From Loripinus fragilis (lineage: Eukaryota; Mollusca; Bivalvia; Lucinida; Lucinidae): a stretch of 64,000 nucleotides of DNA. The stretch lies in the NCBI GenBank assembly GCA_964019695.1, contig OZ026522.1, positions 74,121,601 to 74,185,600 on the forward strand, written 5' to 3'. Shown piece by piece: positions 57,886-64,000 of the stretch (its first letter is position 1; every line of letters starts with the position of its first letter). Under the pieces are notes generated by a model, which had not been told where the DNA came from, made no database searches, and saw nothing but the letters and a program-made list of their open reading frames with translations. The position numbers were made by a program, and so were the translations under genes.

Positions 57886-58938
57886 CCTCTTGCTCTTGTT
57901 GTGCCAACAATTATGTGTTTGATGGGCTTAACCACAAATCTTACAAGAAATACTTGGTTTTCGATCACCCTGATTTCCGTAATTATGCGGAACTTGACTC
58001 TTAGCCTCACAATGCCCTTTTGCGACGCATCCGGGAACTCCACCCCTTGCATCGGCGAACAAATCCGCCTCATGGGCTAACTCACCCAGAACTTTAAACA
58101 GCTTAGGTTTGAGATACAATTAAAGTTCATGACTGCAACAGTCGAGGAACTGGTCTCGGGCCAAAAAATCACAAACGGCCTCGTAGGTCTTTTCGACCTT
58201 AGCCAAACCTAACCATTTATCTAGGTAGCTCGCTAGCCTACCACTAAATTGTCTAAAAGTTTCGGCTTTCTCGTGCCTACAATCCCTAAATTTCTTACAA
58301 AAAGATCGTTCAGTGAGGTCGAAATTAGTTAGCAGAGCCTCCTTAATCTGACCATAATCCGACTGGTCATCTCTGGAAAGCCTAAAGAAGACTTCTAAAG
58401 CGCGTCCCTTTAATAATGCACTTAGGTATGATGCCCACATAGACGGGTCCCATTTATTTGACATGGCATAACTTTTGAACCTAGTTAAATAGCTATCCAT
58501 CTTATCCGTCAAAGTATAAAAGCTTGGGACTCCTAGGATTTGAACTTTTCTCTTTGGTCCCCCAGGAATGTGAAGTGGTCTCGGCCTCAATTTTTTTGAG
58601 TTCAACTTCGGCCTCAATTTTTTTAAGCTGAACTTCTTTTTCCATTTCCATTTCCTTATCCTTGCGCGCGGCCTCGATTTTCATTTTTTCCGCCTCAATC
58701 TTTAACTTTTCCAATTCCCGATCCTTATCTTTTTGCTCCCTATCTTTCTCTTTTGGCTCCCTTTCTTTATCTTTTTGCTCCCTTTCTTTATCTTTTTGAT
58801 CGGCCTCCTTTTCTCTCTTTCATATTCCCTTTCGGCCACCCTTTCCTCCCTTTCTAAATCTTGTTGCCTCTTAAGATAATCCCTTAGTTCTTGCACTTCA
58901 TATCCTAGTTCCCATGCTAATGAAATATGTTTATCCAT
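57886..58938 (-). pseudogene. gag: Retrotransposon gag
   Basis: It starts at an ATG (58936-58938) with 'MDKHISLAWELGYEVQELRD' and a highly charged coiled-coil region (E, K, R, D repeats, about 58500-58900). The capsid-like part (58120-58617) follows: 'GVPSFYTLTDKMDSYLTRFK', 'WASYLSALLKGRALEVFFRL' and 'FDLTERSFCKKFRDCRHEKA', typical of gypsy gag. The last part has 'ELAHEADLFADARGG' and a zinc knuckle, 'SCKICG', stop, 'AHQTHNCW'. I see three frameshifts (near 58815, 58580 and 58120) and a TAA inside the knuckle at about 57930. The knuckle spacing is one residue short of C-x2-C-x4-H-x4-C. Confidence 0.8.
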
Positions 58939-59757
58939 TTTAGCCTATTGTTGGGAATGGTATAAATCAACTATTCTGTTGAAAATAAATAAGGGTTCGC
59001 TTTGTCCCTTTTAAATAGGTATGGGCTAACCAACGTTCGCGCTGGTAAACTAATAATTTTACTAGGGATTTTAATGACGTTACATATAAGTAACGTAAAG
59101 TACAACGTATAAGAGATCACCACAGAAAGGTGCCTAGGATATATATCAACCTTAAATAGGCCTTCACTAAACGTACTTAACTAAAAAAACGTCATTCATT
59201 TTCTCGTATTTACGTCAAGAAATGTATACCTACGCGATATTAATAAAAACCCGTTACAGTCAAGTAAACAGTCACTTGTCATAGCAAGACATAATAATTG
59301 ACTAAAAATAATCTTTCTATAGACTTCTTCTAATAATAGAAATCAGTTGAGTGGCGTCACACACTATGACGTCACTGAGGTGATTTAAATTATTAGTACC
59401 CTCAGACGATATGAAATTTTCCACATCATATCCTTAATTAATAGGAATACAGGGCATAAGCCAATACACAATTATATGGGTCAAATAAAGGTGGACAAGT
59501 CTAATAATTACACTCTGACAAATTTTCCTTGGGTTTTATACCCTACTGGCAATCCACAGGACAAGAAAGTATGGGTCCCCTCAGAATGTTCTGTGATGAC
59601 TTATTTACATGTGTCGCACTTCATCACAGGGGAACGCATGCAATCAGTACTGCTTGTTGACACTCACAACCTTTCTTGTTAAAAACGATCTACTAGTGTG
59701 CGCCCGTAGCAACCTCACAGCAGAGAAATTTGCCAATAAAACCTCAAAAATCCCACT
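58939..59757 (-). other. Retrotransposon 5' leader
   Basis: About 820 bp between the primer site and the gag start, without a coding frame on the element strand. The 68-residue plus-strand frame at 59476-59682 is antisense to the element and unrecognised. Confidence 0.6.
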
Positions 59758-59769
59758 CTTCTGACACCA
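59758..59769 (-). promoter_or_regulatory. Primer binding site, tRNA-Leu type
   Basis: On the minus strand TGGTGTCAGAAG lies one base inside the 5' LTR. It is complementary to a 3' tRNA end CTTCTGACACCA, as in animal tRNA-Leu. Further in, the match continues only if two extra bases are skipped ('agtgggatt' follows after 'ag'). Confidence 0.75.
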
Positions 59770-59770
59770 T

Positions 59771-62284
59771 TGTTACGACATAAAGCCGTTCAGGAAGGAA
59801 GAGGGGAAATCTTATTGGAAAATTTCTTTATGCGATGACAATGCTACCAGGGAAAAATAATGCACACAACTAGCAAAAACTTTTCAGTACTTTATGTACT
59901 AAGAAAACATCAACAACACATTAATATACAATGACACCACCTACGCTATTATTTCTGGCTAATTGGCCATCCTATACTAGGGCAAGTTGCCACTCAAAAT
60001 CTTTTCAATTAGAATCAATCTTAGAGTGTCCTGCTCTAGATGTACGTCAACTAGTCAGAAATAAGAGACGTAAAGAATATTATTCACATATAACTTAAGT
60101 TCTCAGAAAAAAATTTGGCCCTTTAATACTTCAATATCGTATTGATGAGTACTCTTGGTATTACACGCATCTCGCGAACACTATAACTCTTGGTATTACA
60201 CGCGTCTCGCGAACACTATATCTTCTTAGCCGCACAATGTCTACTTCAGTCAATCGGCGCTGAGATAATAGGAATGTGATGGATCCTGTGTTTCGGACGT
60301 CACCTGATTCGCATAGAATTGCTTACACGGAACGTTGATCGTCTTTTTAGTATATAGACGTCAAGTTTATTATAAGTGGCTCTTCCTATATAACAGTTCC
60401 TGATCGTATCCCTACATTGGGACGTCAGATTTACTTATAACAATTCCAGCTGGTTGGCTCCCAACTCGATCTGGTCTACGTAGCTGGTCGTAAAAGTTGG
60501 GGCCGATTCCACACTGTTCGTGGCCTGAGGGGACAGCTAGTAAGTGCCCTCAGGTATCAATCTTGTGGCTCACCAACATTCAGCCTCCAACGTAGGAGGG
60601 GACACAAATCAGAGACGATTCTGCAAAAAACAATCTACTTTTAGAATCTCAGAATCACTCTGTTGCGTCAATAATGGAGTTGCTCATTTGAAGTACACAA
60701 AAATAGAAATAATTTCAGTGGTCTTACTTTTTTAAATTACAGCCTAACCCTATAAGCGCGTGATTAGCCTACTCCCGTGGGTGTATGGCTAACGGCTCTC
60801 ATGCGGTTAGGATGGATCAGCTCTTCTAAATATCAACACTCAAAATCATGTGATAGAGAATAATTTTTAGTGACTGGCCTATGTCAGCGCTAAACAATAC
60901 CTCCTATGCCAAACGAACAAACCCATACGTTACAAAATTTCAATACGCTGTCGTAACGTCACCCTGGTTGAGACGCTATCGCAGCCGAAACATCAAGATC
61001 CCATGGCCCTTTTTCCCTTCCAGGTCACGTAATCTAGATAGTTTCGAGGTTTACAAATACTGATACCAATTCTCTTAAAATTCCAGGAAAACGTTGAACA
61101 GTGTAGTGTCGACGTAACGTTTGGACATTTACGTCGGACATCACCCTGCCCATGCGCTTATTTCGTACATGTATAACGTATCAGTTGTAAACAACTAATT
61201 ATGACCTCTCGTCAAACATATTTACATCAATATTGAGAGATTACACTCTGCTGTTTTATGCGTGTAAAAACGTACAATATTTTTACATTTATTTTGGTAT
61301 AGCAAACACCTACCTAATCTCTAAACATACATGTCAGCTATCACCTTATTTATGTAAGTGTTGTAGTGTATGCACCTTACCCTTATTCTTATATGCGTCA
61401 GATATAACTCGAGGTGACACATACAGGTCGCTACAGAAAGTCCACAATCACTGGCAGTTTAATCGTCTTTCCAACAGCGCCGTATAAATCACAACAACTT
61501 AAAAATCTAGCTGCTAAAATTTTTTTTCACCTATCGGTCCCTTGTAAATCTTTCTGCATACCATTGTAGTTTTATGTGCAGACCCAACATGGCCTGTGAC
61601 TACTTTTGGCCGAAATAACCTGTCGAGTCCATGCGGACAGCTTTTACTATAGCCGCAAGAATGGTCCCAGCAGATTTTTAGGCACTACGCATGTGCGTAG
61701 CTTCATAGGCAAGTGCGTAACAATCGCTATTTTCACCAAAAAAACGGAACGTTATTGATAACACCTGATAGAACTTGAACACGAAATGCTGGCCAATTCA
61801 ACAGATGACAAAATAGAATACGAGTGACTAATTATTTCAATACAATATGACATGCTATAGACATCGCGAATCAATGCAATAACACAAATCGCCATAGCCC
61901 TGTCATGTACAATTTCAACACAGTCAAATATATATAACTTCACGTACCTTTCTATAATAATGAATGGCGTCTCTATATCGTACCTCTTTACAGTATCTTT
62001 AAAATGTCCCCTAACAAGAATGGGAAATTCCATCCTTTATATAGTGAAAAGTGCACAAGATCTCCAAGATCTTCAAGAAAAGTAACAAAATCGTGCAAGC
62101 GTTAATAAATAAAGACACAATGAATTCCATCTCAGACAAACTGCCCTTTTATAGGGACTATTAGTAGAAAAGGTACTGTATCATGTTCAAATAGGTGACC
62201 ATGTGCATACCTAAACCTTTGCGTACTTGTGCGTATACGCAATCATCACTGATTCTGTTGTTCCATATATTCTGCATCGTAACA
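59771..62284 (-). repeat. 5' LTR of the retrotransposon (2514 bp)
   Basis: Begins TGTTAC and ends GTAACA on the plus strand. It pairs with 50022-52538. Differences from its partner are scattered and mostly transitions, indicating age. The 63-residue plus frame (60544-60735) and the 93-residue minus frame (61752-62033) recur in both LTRs but show no sign of constraint. Confidence 0.92.
62034..62044 (-). promoter_or_regulatory. Candidate TATA box in the 5' LTR
   Basis: CTATATAAAGG on the minus strand, about 245 bp into the LTR. The same sequence (with one flanking change) is kept in the other LTR at about 52287-52297. Its position would give a short U3 and a very long R-U5. Confidence 0.45.
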
Positions 62285-62289
62285 ATGAT
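62285..62289. other. Target-site duplication of the LTR retrotransposon, right
   Basis: 'atgat', the exact repeat of 50017-50021. Confidence 0.9.
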
Positions 62290-62497
62290 GAAGATGGAAA
62301 AAGTAAAAATTTATAAGATGAAATAAAACGAATGATGATGATGATGAGTTTGTATAATGATAATTAGTTGCAATATAATTGTTGACAGGAGAGACCATGT
62401 ACAATATCCGACAGTTTCAAAGAGCTATTCAGATAACTGTACATGTTCTTTAACTGAACAGAATACAACCTTAAAAATATGATTTTAAAAATAGCAA

Positions 62498-62746
62498 TTA
62501 GATTTTGTTAAAAAGATTAATTTGTCTTAAAAATGTCATAATACTATCAATATGTATATCTTGAAATATTTTTTTCATGTTATCAACATGGAAGCAATTA
62601 TTTCTTACTTGTGCAAAATCGCCACACTCCAAAAGGAAGTGACGTACAGTGAATGGTGCATCGCACCCAACACATTGTGGTTGCTCTTCACCTAGTAGTA
62701 AGTATGAATGGGTGACTCTTATATGACCAAAACGGAGTCGAGCCAA
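62498..62746 (-). pseudogene. I-type LINE ORF2, C-terminal zinc-finger-like end
   Basis: An 82-residue frame beginning 'ARLRFGHIRVTHSYLLLGEE', then 'QCVGCDAPFTVRHFLLECGD' with the C-x2-C...H...C pattern that ends many LINE ORF2 proteins. It follows the RNase H part (62847-63320) after a frame break. Confidence 0.75.
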
Positions 62747-62846
62747 AACGACTTCTTCTTTTCTAATGTTTCGAACAACTGATTGATGTTCACCGATAGT
62801 TGGTTTATGTCAAGAAGTTTATTTCCAATGCAGTTATTCCATGAAG

Positions 62847-63320
62847 TTAGCCATTCTTACAAGATATATTTATTGATAGATGGCTTAAAATTAGAAAATG
62901 GAATCTTAAAAAAGTTGGTTCTAATGAAAGCGATGTTTTTGCTTGCTTATCTACTGTCTCATTCCCTTGGATACCTATATGACTAGGAATCCAACACAGA
63001 ACAATTTCTTTATAAGCTAAAAGCTCATGACATTTTTCTAAAAGTTTCTGAATCTGTGGATTCTTTGAACTGGTATGGTTCATTGCTTTCAATACAGAAA
63101 GCGAGTCAGAAAATATGATAAATTTATTGTTAGCATCACAAGTGCTAATGAAATCTAAAGCTAGATCAATTGCTTTGGCTTCAGCAGTGAAAATTGATGA
63201 ATCGTCAGGTATACGTAGCATATTACAATGGTTGTCTGATATTACAGCACAACCAACCTTTGAGTCTTCCTTTGACCCATCAGTATAAATTTGTTGGTAA
63301 TTCTTATAACGACTTTGCAT
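62847..63320 (-). pseudogene. I-type LINE ORF2, RNase H domain
   Basis: A 157-residue frame with a complete RNase H motif set: 'IYTDGSKEDSKVGCAVIS' (D), 'FTAEAKAIDLALDF' (E), 'FIIFSDSLSVLKAMN' (D) and 'VLCWIPSHIGIQGNETVDKQ' (H and last D). The final 20 or so residues run out of frame, and the zinc-finger end resumes below 62746. An RNase H domain after RT in a non-LTR element points to the I superfamily (I, Nimb, Ingi and relatives). Confidence 0.8.
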
Positions 63321-63471
63321 TTTCCTGAAATCGTCTTTTAATATGTGTGGATTTGATTCAGATTTTTCCCGGAATGTAAATCAAAGAGTATTTCAGGTGG
63401 TTTCATACACCAAGCTGGAATATTTGGTGTAAAAAGTTTTTCAATATTTTGTGGTTTGATATTGGCTGATT

Positions 63472-63825
63472 CTAAGAGTGGTGAAATTCTGATGCCAAAT
63501 GATTTAATAGCTTCAGGTTTTCGTTCATATAAACAACATAATTTGGTGGGAATGTAACTTCATGAGCAGGATTTGACGGGTTAGCAGCAAGTCTTGTAGC
63601 ACATTGTAAAGAGAGTTTCTCTCTTCGTGAGTATAGTGATGGTTCATCTGCTTCCACATAGAGACTAGCAACAGGAGAAGTTCTAAAAGCCCCTAAAGCT
63701 AATCTAAGTCCTTGTTTATGTATAGGATCAAGCATTTGAAGATATGATTTTCGTGCAGAGCCATATATAATACAGCCATAGTCTAATTTTGACCGGACTA
63801 GAGACTTATATAGCTTTAATTTAGC
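63472..63825 (-). pseudogene. I-type LINE ORF2, end of RT
   Basis: From about 63825 the frame reads 'KLYKSLVRSKLDYGCIIYGS', 'ARKSYLQMLDPIHKQGLRLA' and 'LGAFRTSPVASLYVEADEPS', typical of the RT thumb region in I- and jockey-type LINEs. The ATG-initiated part is 87 residues (63472-63735). Coding similarity continues to about 63330 ('GIRISPLLESANIKPQNIEK', 'FTPNIPAWCMKPPEILFDLH') through two frame breaks to the RNase H part. Confidence 0.8.
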
Positions 63826-64000
63826 TCTGGCTATCTGTGAGTCGTGAGCCCTATTCTTTGTTTCATCATAGTATGTTAATTTGATTAGTGTTTCTCAATG
63901 ATGATACATTGCAATAGTTAGGCCAGATGCTTTGGCTGTTTGTCAGGCCCACTGAGGTTTACCTGTTGGATTTCTTTTGCTCCGGTATTCAGTTTTATTT
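63826..64000 (-). repeat. RT element, inner B/A domain, right of the nested insertions
   Basis: Reverse complement of B at about 6160-6265 ('ttctttgtttcatcatagta', 'tgatgatacattgcaatagt'), then A-like sequence in forward orientation ('gatgctttggctgtttgtca', 'ggtttacctgttggatttct'), as at 7030-7100. It continues past the window end. Confidence 0.65.

Larger units (their letters stand above)
50022..62284 (-). mobile_element. Gmr1-like Ty3/gypsy LTR retrotransposon, complete but decayed
   Basis: A 12.3-kb element (about 10.5 kb without the LINE inside it) lies on the minus strand between 2.5-kb LTRs and perfect 'atgat' target duplications. Reading from high to low coordinate: 5' LTR, tRNA-Leu-type primer site, gag, protease, [LINE insertion], integrase, reverse transcriptase, RNase H, purine tract, 3' LTR. 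The enzyme sequences are Ty3/gypsy-like, but integrase precedes RT as in Ty1/copia. That order defines the Gmr1-type group described from deuterostomes. Many frameshifts and stops and LTR divergence of about 4% in the first 250 bp show that it is no longer active. Confidence 0.9.
62290..63825 (-). mobile_element. I-type LINE with RNase H, 5'-truncated
   Basis: The minus strand carries the 3' half of an I-superfamily LINE ORF2, followed by AT-rich 3' sequence (62290-62497). The element continues at 50016-49939 on the other side of the LTR retrotransposon. At its 5' end (about 63825) it joins B-domain sequence at a shared 'agctaaa'. The RT is cut before its catalytic box. Confidence 0.75.

Noticed and set aside
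59476..59682. 68-residue plus frame in the retrotransposon leader, considered as an antisense gene
   Set aside because: No similarity to a known protein, and there is no partner copy to test for conservation.

Overview
This window is eukaryotic, repeat-dense DNA from an invertebrate, most likely a bivalve mollusc. It is AT-rich with only short, scattered reading frames. It carries short repeats of a kind I associate with bivalve genomes: the 'tagctcacctga' type with runs of 'gtccgtc', and palindromes built on 'cccagatcagactg'. The organism call is inference. I found no convincing host gene: every recognisable protein fragment belongs to a transposable element. A gene with very small exons could still be hidden.

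Left part (1-32 kb). This is a mosaic of broken repeats. One reverse-transcriptase element recurs many times; I call its two terminal domains B (left) and A (right). In the best copy (5718-7538) B and A are inverted relative to each other around an RT fragment. Other pieces are a 2.4-kb foldback element with arms of about 490 bp (7675-10109), a second foldback element (24320-25995), short families I call C, D and E, two pairs of high-identity direct repeats (13.5-21.8 kb), and a 2.7-kb minisatellite of about 57 bp (15.6-18.3 kb).

Middle part (32-50 kb). There are several terminal-inverted-repeat (TIR) elements: one of 1.39 kb flanked by TA, three short TTAA-flanked piggyBac-like elements, one with a perfect 34-bp inverted repeat, and a mariner-like MITE nested in another TIR element. 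A 37-bp satellite occupies 37.9-40.2 kb, and two small arrays of an imperfect palindrome lie at 42.2 and 45.6 kb. A long hairpin with one duplicated arm lies at 47.7 kb.

Right part (50-64 kb). The main object is a complete but decayed LTR retrotransposon on the minus strand (50022-62284). It has 2.5-kb LTRs, TG...CA ends and a perfect 5-bp target duplication (atgat). Its pol order is protease, integrase, reverse transcriptase, RNase H. The domains are Ty3/gypsy-like but the order is that of Ty1/copia, as in the Gmr1 group. A 5'-truncated L1/Tx1-type LINE (55389-57115, plus strand, 13-bp target duplication) has landed between protease and integrase. The LTR element itself sits inside the 3' region of an I-type LINE with an RNase H domain (49939-50016 and 62290-63825). 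That LINE in turn sits inside a copy of the B/A element, giving four layers of nested insertion.
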